Below, piece after piece: positions 15,764-23,856 of a DNA stretch of 64,000 nt. Numbering within the stretch: the first letter of the stretch is position 1; each line of letters begins with the position of its first letter. Origin of the DNA: JBBREP01 sp038202885 (GTDB taxonomy: Bacteria > Actinomycetota > Acidimicrobiia > IMCC26256 > PALSA-610); contig JBBREP010000001.1 in NCBI GenBank assembly GCA_038202885.1, positions 141,299 to 205,298 of the forward strand, read 5' to 3'. The notes beneath the pieces were generated by a model. That model had not been told where the DNA came from. It did no database searches and worked only from the letters and a program-made list of their open reading frames with translations. The translations under genes and the position numbers were made by a program.

Positions 15764-16808
15764 GCGCGTCGTGTCAACTGTGCGAGTGAGTGCTGCTGAC
15801 GTCCGACCGCTCGCGCTGGCCGACGACGTCCCCATCGACATCGCGGTCAGTCGCAGCACATCTGATCGCGTCTATCGCGCCGTCGGCTACGGCGCTGGCG
15901 CGTCCACGCTCGTGCTCATGGCGCTCATCGGCCTCTTCTTGGTGTTGCGCGGTGCGGACGCGATTCGCTACGCAGGCTGGGGCTTTTTCACCGAGACGCG
16001 CTGGCTGCCGACCCCAGCGGGTGGCGCGTTCGGAATCGCGGCGCTGCTCCTCGGCACCTTTGTCATCGCCGTGGTTGCCCTTGTGTTCGCCGTGCCGATC
16101 GCGGTCGGCACCGCCCTGTTCATCACCGAGTACGCCCCGCGCTGGCTGCGCAAACCGCTCACGTCGTTGGTCGACCTGCTTGCCGCGGTGCCGAGCCTGA
16201 TCTACGGAATTTGGGGCGCCGCGATCCTTCAGCCCAGGGAGGTGTACGTGAGCCGCTTCCTGTCCGACCATTTCGGATGGTTCCCGCCGTTCCACACGAC
16301 CTCGGTCACCGGGTCGGGGCCGACGAACCTCGCGGACTTTTCCGCATCGGGATTCCTTGCTGGGATTGTGGTCGCCCTGATGATCCTGCCGATCTGCGCA
16401 GCTGTCATGCGCGAGGTGTTCGCACAAGCTCCGGCCGGAGAAAAGGAAGGTGCGCTCGCGCTTGGTGGCACGCGGTGGGGCGTGATCCGTGACGTGGTGT
16501 TGCCCTTCGGCAAGGGCGGCATCATCGGTGGGTCGATGCTCGGTCTCGGCCGGGCGCTCGGCGAGACCATTGCGGTTGCGCTCATCGTGTCGCGTAGCAC
16601 GCGGGTGCACGACCTGCTCGAGGTACTGAAGACCGGCGGCAACTCCATTGCGGCGACGATCGCGCGTAGCTGGTCGGAAGCGAGTGGCATGGCCACGAGT
16701 GCGTTGATGGCCGCCGGCCTCGTGTTGTTTGTCGTGACGCTGCTCGTGAATGCCGGGGCCGGCTTCATCGTTGGAAGGTCGCGCTCGGGCGCGGCCACGG
16801 AGATCTGA
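15762..16808 (+). CDS. pstC: phosphate ABC transporter permease PstC
   Basis: One of the two inner-membrane permeases of the Pst high-affinity phosphate importer. The 348-aa product has a first TM near residues 45-65 and a permease domain with the EAA-loop region GEKEGALALGGTRWGVIRDVVLP, which docks onto PstB. The PstC motif AAVPSLIYGIWG and the later LGLGRALGETIAVALI are both typical. The ATG at 15762 was used; GTG codons at 15771, 15780 and 15786 are alternatives and would leave a short promoter gap to the divergent gene. It is followed by pstA after one base. Confidence 0.9.
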   Translation: MRVVSTVRVSAADVRPLALADDVPIDIAVSRSTSDRVYRAVGYGAGASTLVLMALIGLFLVLRGADAIRYAGWGFFTETRWLPTPAGGAFGIAALLLGTFVIAVVALVFAVPIAVGTALFITEYAPRWLRKPLTSLVDLLAAVPSLIYGIWGAAILQPREVYVSRFLSDHFGWFPPFHTTSVTGSGPTNLADFSASGFLAGIVVALMILPICAAVMREVFAQAPAGEKEGALALGGTRWGVIRDVVLPFGKGGIIGGSMLGLGRALGETIAVALIVSRSTRVHDLLEVLKTGGNSIAATIARSWSEASGMATSALMAAGLVLFVVTLLVNAGAGFIVGRSRSGAATEI

Positions 16809-16809
16809 C

Positions 16810-17925
16810 GTGGCCGTGATCGATCTCACGACCGAAGGACGGAGGATGCCGCCCCACGACCACGACTACGACGAAGCGATCGTCGAGGCGCGGCGTGTCG
16901 ATCCCGATTCGGTGATCACCCACATCGGCGCCGCGCTCGCCGCGCTCTCGCTCACATGGCTGGTGTACGAACGACTCACGCCGTTCTCCGGCGCGCTCGG
17001 TTTCGTGTTCGTCTGGTGGGCGATGTTCGCGGTGTTCGTCTACGTGCTCGCCCGCCAGCAGTGGGGTGCCGTCGTCGCGCTCAACCATCTTGTGCGCGTG
17101 CTCGTCGGAAGCGCAGCCGCGGTTGCGCTCATCCCGCTCGGGTCGATCATCATTTCGGTCACCGCGCGGGGCTGGCACGGGTTGCAACTCTCGTTCCTGA
17201 GCAACACGCTGCGCACGGCATCGACGCAGAGCAAATTCTCAGGCGGCGGCGCCTGGCACTCAATTGTCGGCAGCCTCGAGGTCGTCGGCCTCTCGATGCT
17301 GATCTCGGTCCCGCTTGGCGTCCTGACGGCGGTGTATCTCAACGAGATCGGCGGGCGTATGGCCACACCAGTGCGCATGCTGACCGACGCCATGAGCGCG
17401 ATCCCCTCGATCGTGGCGGGACTGTTCATCTTCGCGGTGCTAATCCAGTCGCACTACCTGCAGCAGACCGGGTTTTCGGGCGCGTTGGCGCTGAGCATCT
17501 TGATGCTGCCCACGGTGACGCGCACTGCGGAAGTGGTGTTGCGCCTTGTGCCCGGAGGATTGCGCGAGGCGTCGCTCGCGCTCGGTTCCACCGAATGGCG
17601 CACCACTCGCAACGTGGTGCTGCCGACCGCACGCACAGGGCTCGTCACTGCAGTCGTGTTGGGCGTCGCCCGCGTCATCGGGGAGACCGCACCACTCATC
17701 GTCACGATGCTCGGCTCGCGCCTGTTCAACGGCAATCCGTTTACCGGCAAGCAGGATTCGCTTCCGCTGTTCATCTGGACGCAGAAGGTCACGGCAACGG
17801 GCGATAACACCGTGACGGCGTCGTGGATGTGGAGCGGGGCGTTCGTGCTCCTTGCGCTCGTGCTCGTGCTGTTCGTCATCGCCCGGATGCTCGGGAATCG
17901 CACCGTCGGCGCGCGCCGTGGCTGA
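16810..17925 (+). CDS. pstA: phosphate ABC transporter permease PstA
   Basis: Second permease of the Pst complex, 371 aa. It contains the binding-protein-dependent permease core with GSLEVVGLSMLISVPLGVL, the PstA-typical AIPSIVAGLFIFA and the EAA loop GGLREASLALGSTEWRT, then a VARVIGETAPLI segment near the end. The start GTG 16810 has GGAG seven bases upstream and directly follows the pstC stop (16806-16808). A later ATG at 16846 has its GGAGG touching the start and is less likely. The N-terminal 100 residues contain extra TM segments ahead of the permease core, as in many actinobacterial PstA proteins. Confidence 0.9.
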   Translation: MAVIDLTTEGRRMPPHDHDYDEAIVEARRVDPDSVITHIGAALAALSLTWLVYERLTPFSGALGFVFVWWAMFAVFVYVLARQQWGAVVALNHLVRVLVGSAAAVALIPLGSIIISVTARGWHGLQLSFLSNTLRTASTQSKFSGGGAWHSIVGSLEVVGLSMLISVPLGVLTAVYLNEIGGRMATPVRMLTDAMSAIPSIVAGLFIFAVLIQSHYLQQTGFSGALALSILMLPTVTRTAEVVLRLVPGGLREASLALGSTEWRTTRNVVLPTARTGLVTAVVLGVARVIGETAPLIVTMLGSRLFNGNPFTGKQDSLPLFIWTQKVTATGDNTVTASWMWSGAFVLLALVLVLFVIARMLGNRTVGARRG

Positions 17926-17961
17926 GCCCGTTGTATCGCACAACCAATACAGGAGTCATCG

Positions 17962-18777
17962 ATGACGCTCATGGAAGTGGCGCCGAGACCGCACGCCGAA
18001 AAGGCTGCCGCGCTCGATGCCCACAACGTGTCGGCCTGGTTCGGCACGCACAAGGTGCTCGAGCGCGTCTCGCTCGAGATGCGTCCGAACACCGTCACCG
18101 CGCTGATCGGCCCGTCGGGTTGCGGCAAGTCGACGTTCTTGCGCATCTTGAACCGGATGCACGAACTCGTTCCGGGCGCCAAGCTCGCCGGCACGATCGC
18201 GCTCGACGGTGCCGACATCTATCGCGGCACGATGCCGGTCACCGAGATCCGTCGTCGCATCGGCATGGTGTTCCAAAAGCCGAACCCGTTCCCGGCCATG
18301 ACCGTCGCCGACAACGTGGTGGCCGGGTTGAAGCTCTGCGGCATGAAAGTCGAACGCAGTCACCGCGAGGAACTCGTGGAGACGTGCCTACAGCGCGCGG
18401 GCCTGTGGAACGAGGTCAGGAACCGCCTCGATGCGAACGGCGGCGCGCTCTCGGGCGGTCAGCAACAACGGTTGTGCATCGCTCGCTCGCTCGCGGTGCG
18501 TCCCGATGTGCTGCTCATGGACGAGCCATGCTCCGCGCTCGACCCCACGTCGACGCGTCGGATCGAAGAGACCATCGCGGATCTCTGCGACACGGTCACG
18601 GTGGTGATCGTCACACACAACATGCAACAGGCCCAGCGGGTGTCGCAACATTGTGCGTTCTTCCTCGCGGCCGAGGACGAGCCGGGTTACATCGTCGAGT
18701 CCGGCACCACCGAAAAGTTGTTCTCCAACCCCGACGACGAGCGCACGCTCGACTACGTACGCGGCCGGTTCGGCTGA
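17962..18777 (+). CDS. pstB: phosphate ABC transporter ATPase PstB
   Basis: ATP-hydrolysing subunit of the Pst importer, 271 aa. Walker A is GPSGCGKST with the PstB-typical LRILNRMHELVPGA following. The Q-loop region is MVFQKPNPFP, the signature is LSGGQQQRL, Walker B is LLMDEPCSALDP and the switch His is in VTHNMQQAQR. All catalytic positions are intact. It starts 36 bases after pstA and its TGA overlaps the ATG of pstS (TGATG), showing translational coupling. The closing YVRGRFG tail is the normal PstB ending. No phoU gene follows. Confidence 0.95.
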   Translation: MTLMEVAPRPHAEKAAALDAHNVSAWFGTHKVLERVSLEMRPNTVTALIGPSGCGKSTFLRILNRMHELVPGAKLAGTIALDGADIYRGTMPVTEIRRRIGMVFQKPNPFPAMTVADNVVAGLKLCGMKVERSHREELVETCLQRAGLWNEVRNRLDANGGALSGGQQQRLCIARSLAVRPDVLLMDEPCSALDPTSTRRIEETIADLCDTVTVVIVTHNMQQAQRVSQHCAFFLAAEDEPGYIVESGTTEKLFSNPDDERTLDYVRGRFG

Positions 18778-20414
18778 TGGCCCCACGAGGTGTTTCGAGA
18801 GTGTTCCCGACCAGGATGACGATGCGGTCCATTCGCAGGGGTTCGACTCGGTTGAGTGCACTTGCGCTGATTGCGGCGGGAATGTCGTTCGCGGCACCGC
18901 AAGCGGCGCACGCGAGCGTCGTGCTGAACGGTGCCGGCTCCACCTGGAGCGCGATCGCGGTGCAGGCGTGGGCTGCCGATGTGAACGCCACGGGACTCAA
19001 CGTCAATTACAACGCCGTCGGGTCGACGTCGGGGCGCGTGTTCTATTACACGGACCAGGTCGACTTTGCGATCTCTGAGATCCCGTTCACGTCGGCCTAT
19101 CGCGATGCGACCGGCACCGTTGTGACCGACGAGGTCGCACTGGCCGTGCACCGTCCCTACAACTACCTACCGATCGTGGCTGGTGGAACGTCGTTTATGT
19201 ACCACCTGAACGGCCTCACGAAGAACCTCAATCTCACTCCTGATGCCGTGGCCAAGATCTTCACCGGTGCCATCAAGACGTGGAACGATCCGGCGATCGC
19301 CGCAAGCAATCCCGGTGTGGCACTGCCTGCGGTTGCGATCCGCCCGGTCGTGCGTTCCGACGGTTCGGGAACCACGGCACAGTTCACCGCCTTCATGGCG
19401 AACCAGACTCCCGCGGTGTGGCAGGCCTTCTGCTCCAAGGTCGGGTTGACTCCGTGCCTGCCGACGTCGCTGTACCCCGAACTCACCGGCGAAGTCGCGC
19501 AGGTGGGTTCTGACGGCGTCGCGAATACCGTCGCCGCGTCGTACAACAACGGCGCGATCGGCTACGTCGAATACGGCTACGCCAAGGAGCGCGCGTTCCC
19601 GGTGGCGTCGATACTCAACAAGGCCGGCTACTACACCCAGCCGACGGCCTTCGACGTGGCCATCGCGTTGCAGGGCGCCACGTTCAACGCCGACGGCACG
19701 CAGAACCTCGGGGGCGTCTACACGTACAACGACCCCAACTTCGGCAAATACGTGTATCCCATATCGAGCTACTCGTACATGATCGTGCCGAAGGGCACCG
19801 AGAGCCCGTTCACCACCGAAAAGGGCGCCACGCTCGGCAAGTTCATCCTCTACTTCGCGTGTGCAGGGCAGCAGAAGGCCGAGCAACTCGGGTATTCACC
19901 GCTGCCGAGGGTGCTCGTGCAGAAGGCCTTTCAAGCCGAGAGCCAGATCCCTGGCGCGCCGGCCCCGCCGCCGCTCGATTACGCACACTGTCAGAACCCC
20001 ACGCTGAACGGGTGGCCTCCGATTGGTAGGCCGCCGCCGCCTCCAACCACGATCGGGACCACGCCGACGACGAACAGCCTGGGACAGCAGCAGACCCCAG
20101 GGGGCGGCGGCATTGGCCACGGCACCCTGCCACCCGGTGTGACGACGACGACCAAAAAAGGTCAGAAGCCGACCGGGCCGGGCGTAACGGTGCCGGGCGA
20201 CTCGACCGATCCCAACCTGGTTGCCAGCGACGGTTCGCCGGTTGGGATCCAAGCGATCGCGTCGGCCAAGCCGATCACGGTGCCGCAAGGAGACGATCCC
20301 GTCGGGCCAATACTCGTCACCCTCGCGGTGTTGTTGCTGCTCGCGATCATCTTCGCTCCACCAGTTCTCGCCTCGTGGCTGAGCAAACGACGCACGAATG
20401 CAGACTCGAGCTGA
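18777..20414 (+). CDS. pstS: phosphate-binding protein PstS, C-terminally membrane-anchored
   Basis: A 545-aa binding protein that would deliver phosphate to PstCAB. After a signal sequence (about residues 22-45) the mature part starts with VVLNGAGSTWSAIAVQAW. It shows the canonical PstS loops NAVGSTSGR, DFAISEIPF, RSDGSGTTAQF and NGAIGYVEYGYA. Unlike standard lipoprotein PstS, there is no lipobox. Instead a Pro/Gly/Thr-rich linker (about 400-505) leads to a C-terminal TM helix (VTLAVLLLLAIIFAPPVLA) with a basic end. The ATG at 18777 overlaps the pstB stop; a second ATG 45 bases downstream is possible. The architecture suggests tethering in the membrane with a spacer through the cell wall. 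Confidence 0.88.
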   Translation: MAPRGVSRVFPTRMTMRSIRRGSTRLSALALIAAGMSFAAPQAAHASVVLNGAGSTWSAIAVQAWAADVNATGLNVNYNAVGSTSGRVFYYTDQVDFAISEIPFTSAYRDATGTVVTDEVALAVHRPYNYLPIVAGGTSFMYHLNGLTKNLNLTPDAVAKIFTGAIKTWNDPAIAASNPGVALPAVAIRPVVRSDGSGTTAQFTAFMANQTPAVWQAFCSKVGLTPCLPTSLYPELTGEVAQVGSDGVANTVAASYNNGAIGYVEYGYAKERAFPVASILNKAGYYTQPTAFDVAIALQGATFNADGTQNLGGVYTYNDPNFGKYVYPISSYSYMIVPKGTESPFTTEKGATLGKFILYFACAGQQKAEQLGYSPLPRVLVQKAFQAESQIPGAPAPPPLDYAHCQNPTLNGWPPIGRPPPPPTTIGTTPTTNSLGQQQTPGGGGIGHGTLPPGVTTTTKKGQKPTGPGVTVPGDSTDPNLVASDGSPVGIQAIASAKPITVPQGDDPVGPILVTLAVLLLLAIIFAPPVLASWLSKRRTNADSS

Positions 20415-20423
20415 ACGGCCCGC

Positions 20424-20867
20424 TCAGCCGACGGCGCGGTGTTCGGCGGCGCGAGCGAGCCGCTTGGCCGTGTCGCCGATAAAGAACTTGAAAAACGAAC
20501 GAAAGAATCCGTTGGCGATCGCGGGGCGCGCGTTCGTGAACGACGATGCCCAAGTGATCTTCGTGCCTGTGGGTTCAGCTTCGAGATACACGTCGGCGCG
20601 GTAGCCGTCGATCGGCATTCCCTTACGGAGTTCGTACGCCAGGTGTGTGGGCGCGTCGAACACGACGACCTCTTCGCGGCTGTGGATCGGACCGGTACCG
20701 AAACACCGCAGCGCACCGACGCCATCGGGTTCGGGGCTGCCCTCGCGTTCCAGCGTCGAGCTCGAAAACCGCGCCCACTTCGACCAGCCGCGAGCGTCGG
20801 CAAGCAACGCCCACACATCACCGACCGGCGCCCGCGAATGCTCCACAACCTCCCAAGAAATACTCAC
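20424..20867 (-). CDS. SRPBCC-family (polyketide cyclase/START-like) protein
   Basis: A 147-aa single-domain protein with the helix-grip fold. The start ISWEVVEHSRAPVGDVWALLAD, the central REEVVVFDAPTHLAYEL strand pair and a long C-terminal helix with FFRSFFKFFIGDTAKRLARA are typical of SRPBCC lipid-binding or cyclase proteins. No catalytic residues can be assigned. It is convergent with pstS (nine bases between stops) and divergent from the alcohol dehydrogenase gene, with the 46-nt hairpin element in the promoter gap. Likely a cytoplasmic hydrophobic-ligand binder of unknown substrate. Confidence 0.82.
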   Translation of the reverse strand: MSISWEVVEHSRAPVGDVWALLADARGWSKWARFSSSTLEREGSPEPDGVGALRCFGTGPIHSREEVVVFDAPTHLAYELRKGMPIDGYRADVYLEAEPTGTKITWASSFTNARPAIANGFFRSFFKFFIGDTAKRLARAAEHRAVG

Positions 20868-20879
20868 CCCCCGACACTA

Positions 20880-20925
20880 CCGATGCGTCGTGTGGGGGTC
20901 GTATAGACCCCCGAAACGACGCATC
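20880..20925. repeat. 46-nt hairpin element, copy 1
   Basis: CCGATGCGTCGT at the left and ACGACGCATC at the right form the outer stem; GGGGGTC (20894-20900) and GACCCCC (20906-20912) form an inner stem around GTATA. The same outer arms and the same total length recur at 49191-49236 with a different inner stem. This copy lies in the divergent gap between the SRPBCC and alcohol dehydrogenase genes. Confidence 0.75.
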
Positions 20926-20953
20926 AGGGGAGAGGGGGATCTAGGGTCGGTGG

Positions 20954-22048
20954 ATGCGTGCTGCGTTGTTTGAGGGTGTGGATCGTCCGATCACCATTGT
21001 GAACGACATCGACATCGCCGAGCCCGGACCGGGCGAGGTTCGGGTGCACGTCACGCACTGCGGTGTGTGCCATTCCGACTACTCGAATGTGAACGGTACG
21101 TTCCCGATCCCCGGACCGATCGTGCTCGGCCACGAAGCGGCCGGCGTCGTCGAGTCCGTCGGCCTTGGTGTGACATCGCTCGCTCCTGGTGACCATGTCG
21201 TGCTCTCGCCGATCGCCACCTGCGGCGCGTGCTACGGCTGCGTGCGAGGCGAGTTCGGCACCTGTGTGAACGCGTCGGCGATCTCCACGGGCACGTTCGT
21301 CGGCGGCAGTACGGGTCTGGCGCGCAACAACACCACCGTATTTCGCGGGCTCGCGGTTGGCGGCTTTGCCGAGTACGCGCTGGTCGCCGAAGGCGGGGCG
21401 ATCAAGGTCGCCGACGACATCCCCCTCGATGTCGCGTGCGTGATCGGCTGCTCGGTGCAAACCGGCGTCGGCGCCGTCTTGAACGCGGCCAAGGTCGAAC
21501 CCGGCGCGACCGTGTTGGTCATGGGTCTGGGCGGAGTGGGCATCGCGATCGTGCAGGGTGCCCGCATCGCGGGCGCGTCGCGCATCATCGTGTCCGATCC
21601 CAACGACGAACGTCGCGAAGCTGCGGCGTCGTTCGGCGCGACCGATGTGGTCGATCCGAAGACCGACGACCTCATGGCCGAAGTGATGAAGGCGACGGGC
21701 GTCGGTGTCGACTACGCCTTCGACGCGGTCGGTTCCGCAGCGCTGGTCGAAGCGGGCATGTGGGCATGCCGACCGGGTGGGACCACGGTGCTTGTGGGCG
21801 CGGCACCCATCGATCAGTTGGTGCAGGTGCCCGCGACGTTGTTCATGGTCACCGAGCGCAAGCTCATCGGCACGCTGCTCGGCGGTTGCAACGGCCGCCG
21901 CGAGGTGCCGCGCTTGCTGGCGTTGTGGCAAGCGGGCCGCCTCGACCTCGAAGGCATGATCACGCACCGGCGCCCACTCGCGGAAGTGAACGAGGCCTTT
22001 GCTGACATGTCAGCGGGCCGCGGCATCCGCACCGTGCTCAGCGTGTGA
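20954..22048 (+). CDS. zinc-dependent alcohol dehydrogenase (MDR superfamily)
   Basis: A 364-aa medium-chain dehydrogenase. Catalytic zinc ligands are in HCGVCHSD and GHEAAGVVE. The structural zinc site is the four-Cys stretch CGACYGCVRGEFGTC, and the NAD-binding motif is GLGGVGIAIVQGA. The presence of both zinc sites points to class I/III-like alcohol or aldehyde dehydrogenases; related actinobacterial proteins oxidise alcohols or formaldehyde-thiol adducts, but the substrate is not determined here. The ATG at 20954 begins immediately at the family N-terminus (MRAALFEGVDRPI). It stands alone, about 85 bases from the divergent SRPBCC gene. Confidence 0.92.
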   Translation: MRAALFEGVDRPITIVNDIDIAEPGPGEVRVHVTHCGVCHSDYSNVNGTFPIPGPIVLGHEAAGVVESVGLGVTSLAPGDHVVLSPIATCGACYGCVRGEFGTCVNASAISTGTFVGGSTGLARNNTTVFRGLAVGGFAEYALVAEGGAIKVADDIPLDVACVIGCSVQTGVGAVLNAAKVEPGATVLVMGLGGVGIAIVQGARIAGASRIIVSDPNDERREAAASFGATDVVDPKTDDLMAEVMKATGVGVDYAFDAVGSAALVEAGMWACRPGGTTVLVGAAPIDQLVQVPATLFMVTERKLIGTLLGGCNGRREVPRLLALWQAGRLDLEGMITHRRPLAEVNEAFADMSAGRGIRTVLSV

Positions 22049-22178
22049 TTGCGCCGCGCTCCGACGCCGACGAATAAATCACTTGGGCGCCAGTAACGCA
22101 GTATGGCAAGGTGTGTCTCGACCGCTTCGCGCCACACACGCGCGATCCGCGAACACGCGAGTTTCCGAGGAGGTGCCC

Positions 22179-22280
22179 ATGCAGATGTCGAATGCAACGC
22201 CCGGTGAGGGTGTAGCAGGAGCCGGCGAGTGCTTCTCGCTGCGTCGCGTTGTCCGGGGCCCCTCGGGCTCCGACCGCTGA
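22179..22280 (+). CDS. possible leader peptide or small protein, 33 aa
   Basis: ATG at 22179 is preceded by GAGGAGG at ideal spacing, and the frame stops after 33 codons. The product starts MQMSNATPGEGVAGAG and ends with basic residues (RRVVRG). No family is recognised. It is the first of two short SD-led frames in the 600-bp interval between the alcohol dehydrogenase and amidohydrolase genes. Confidence 0.4.
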   Translation: MQMSNATPGEGVAGAGECFSLRRVVRGPSGSDR

Positions 22281-22385
22281 CAGCGCGCTCCTGCCCTGAG
22301 GGCACCCACGTCAACGTCGGTCACGCGACACGTACCAGCAGCAACACATGGCGCTTCTGCCTGCCGCCGTCCGTCTCTGTGCGAC

Positions 22386-22407
22386 GTCGCGAGCGATCGC
22401 TCGCGAC
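22386..22407. promoter_or_regulatory. 22-bp perfect palindrome
   Basis: GTCGCGAGCGA (22386-22396) is followed at once by its exact reverse complement TCGCTCGCGAC (22397-22407). The right half also overlaps a second dyad, CGACGGG/CCCGTCG (22404-22427), so two mutually exclusive hairpins are possible. It lies between the two small frames. It could be an operator or an RNA switch. Confidence 0.5.
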
Positions 22408-22448
22408 GGGTGCACAACCGTCCCGTCGAACTTTCGAAAGAGGTCACC

Positions 22449-22568
22449 ATGTACCGCCATCCCGTCACCGCGTTGCTCCTCGCTCGCGAGCAGCAACGAC
22501 AGCTGATCGTGCGAGCCGACCAGGCCCGCCTGCTTCGCCACCTGCGCAGCGGCCGTCGCGGCCCCTGA
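22449..22568 (+). CDS. small basic protein or leader peptide, 39 aa
   Basis: ATG at 22449 with AAAGAGG at suitable spacing; 39 codons. The product starts MYRHPVTALLLAREQQRQL and ends in an Arg-rich helix (RLLRHLRSGRRG). The amphipathic helical character resembles the very short MYR-type hypothetical proteins common in actinobacteria, but I cannot name a family. A nested hairpin (22593-22637) separates it from the amidohydrolase gene. Confidence 0.45.
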   Translation: MYRHPVTALLLAREQQRQLIVRADQARLLRHLRSGRRGP

Positions 22569-22592
22569 ACACGAGTGGCTCCCACGAGCTTG

Positions 22593-22637
22593 GGGGTCGT
22601 CGGCACCGACGCCTAGCGTCGTTGTGTCGACGACCCC
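22593..22637 (+). terminator. nested hairpin upstream of the amidohydrolase gene
   Basis: GGGGTCGTCG (22593-22602) pairs with CGACGACCCC (22628-22637), enclosing an inner CGACGC-CTA-GCGTCG stem. It ends about eight bases before the ribosome-binding site (GAGGA) of the gene starting at 22656. That placement fits a terminator/attenuator or a translation-blocking structure. There is no U-run. Confidence 0.5.
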
Positions 22638-22655
22638 TTGCGCGTGAGGAACCCC

Positions 22656-23849
22656 ATGAGCGACCGCTACACCGTCATCTCGTCCGATTGTCACGCAGGC
22701 GCGAGCATCGACACGTACCGCGAGTACCTCGACCCGGCGCTGCGGGACGACTTCGACGCGTGGCGCGGCGAATACGCCAACCCGTTCCGCGATCTGCAGG
22801 GGGGCAGCCGGGCGCGCAACTGGGACAACGAGCGTCGTATCCGCGAGCTTGCTGACGACGGCGTCGTGGCCGAAGTTGTCTTTCCCAACACGGTGCCGCC
22901 CTTCTTCCCAACGGGCGCGCTTGTGGCTCGGCCGCCGGCGACGCGTGACGAATACGACCATCGTTGGGCCGGGCTCAGGGCACACAACCGCTGGCTCGCG
23001 GACTTCTGTGGCGAGCATGCCGTGCGACGGGCCGGCATCGCGCAGGTCTTTCTCAACGACATCGACGACGCCATTGCCGAGGCGATCTGGGCGCACGAAC
23101 ACGGTTTGCGCGGCGGCATCTTGTTGCCGACCGTTCCCGACGACACCGACATCGCACCGCTGTACGCACCCGATTACGACCCGCTGTGGCAGGTGTGTGC
23201 CGAACGCGGGATTGTCGTGAACATGCATTCCGGGAGCGGGCATCCGGCGTATGGGAGCTACCCGGCGGCCGACCTCATGTGGCTCGTTGAGACGTCGTGG
23301 TACGCGCACCGACCGCTGTGGCAAGTGATCATGAGCGGCGTGTTCGAACGCCACCCGAACCTCAAGTTCGTCCTGACCGAGTCGGGCTGTTCGTGGGTGC
23401 CTTCAACGCTGCGGATGCTCGACGGCTTCCACATGCAGATGCAATACGGGCGCGTTGGTGAACTCAATTTTCAAGACGCCACGCCGCTACCGCTGAAACC
23501 CAGCGACTACTTCAACCGCAACGTGTGGATGGGCGTGAGCTTCCCCGGCGCGCGCGAAGGCGCCGCGTTGCGCAAGGTGGGCATCGACAAAGTCATGTGG
23601 GGGAACGACTACCCGCATCACGAAGGGTCGTATCCATTTTCGCTCGCCAGCATGCAGCTCGCGTTCCCCGACACCACCGACGCCGAACTCCGCCAGATGC
23701 TGTCGGCAAACGCGGCCAAGGTCTACGGCTTCGACGTCGACGCGCTTGCGCCGTTCGGCGATGCGTGCGGCCCCACCATGGAACAGATCCACACGCCGCT
23801 TGAGTCGATCCCGAAGGGCGCCACGAGCCCCGCGTTCTTCGCAATGTGA
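22656..23849 (+). CDS. amidohydrolase-2 family metal-dependent hydrolase/decarboxylase
   Basis: A 397-aa TIM-barrel protein of the amidohydrolase 2 (ACMSD-like) group. The N-terminal metal motif D-x-H appears as SSDCHAG. Further expected ligands are seen in VVNMHSGSGHP and in the late MWGNDYPHHEGSYP (metal Asp). Such proteins hydrolyse or decarboxylate aromatic and cyclic carboxylates; the substrate here is unknown. The ATG at 22656 has GAGGA five bases upstream and is preferred over a TTG at 22638. Upstream lies a leader-like region with two small frames and hairpins. Its stop is seven bases from the end of the convergent secreted-protein gene. Confidence 0.87.
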   Translation: MSDRYTVISSDCHAGASIDTYREYLDPALRDDFDAWRGEYANPFRDLQGGSRARNWDNERRIRELADDGVVAEVVFPNTVPPFFPTGALVARPPATRDEYDHRWAGLRAHNRWLADFCGEHAVRRAGIAQVFLNDIDDAIAEAIWAHEHGLRGGILLPTVPDDTDIAPLYAPDYDPLWQVCAERGIVVNMHSGSGHPAYGSYPAADLMWLVETSWYAHRPLWQVIMSGVFERHPNLKFVLTESGCSWVPSTLRMLDGFHMQMQYGRVGELNFQDATPLPLKPSDYFNRNVWMGVSFPGAREGAALRKVGIDKVMWGNDYPHHEGSYPFSLASMQLAFPDTTDAELRQMLSANAAKVYGFDVDALAPFGDACGPTMEQIHTPLESIPKGATSPAFFAM

Positions 23850-23856
23850 CGCAAGG

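Noticed and set aside
13559..20414. LPXTG-type sorting motifs on the membrane-anchored binding proteins
   Set aside because: I looked for LPxTG or related pentapeptides before the C-terminal TM helices and found none, consistent with the dead sortase fold.
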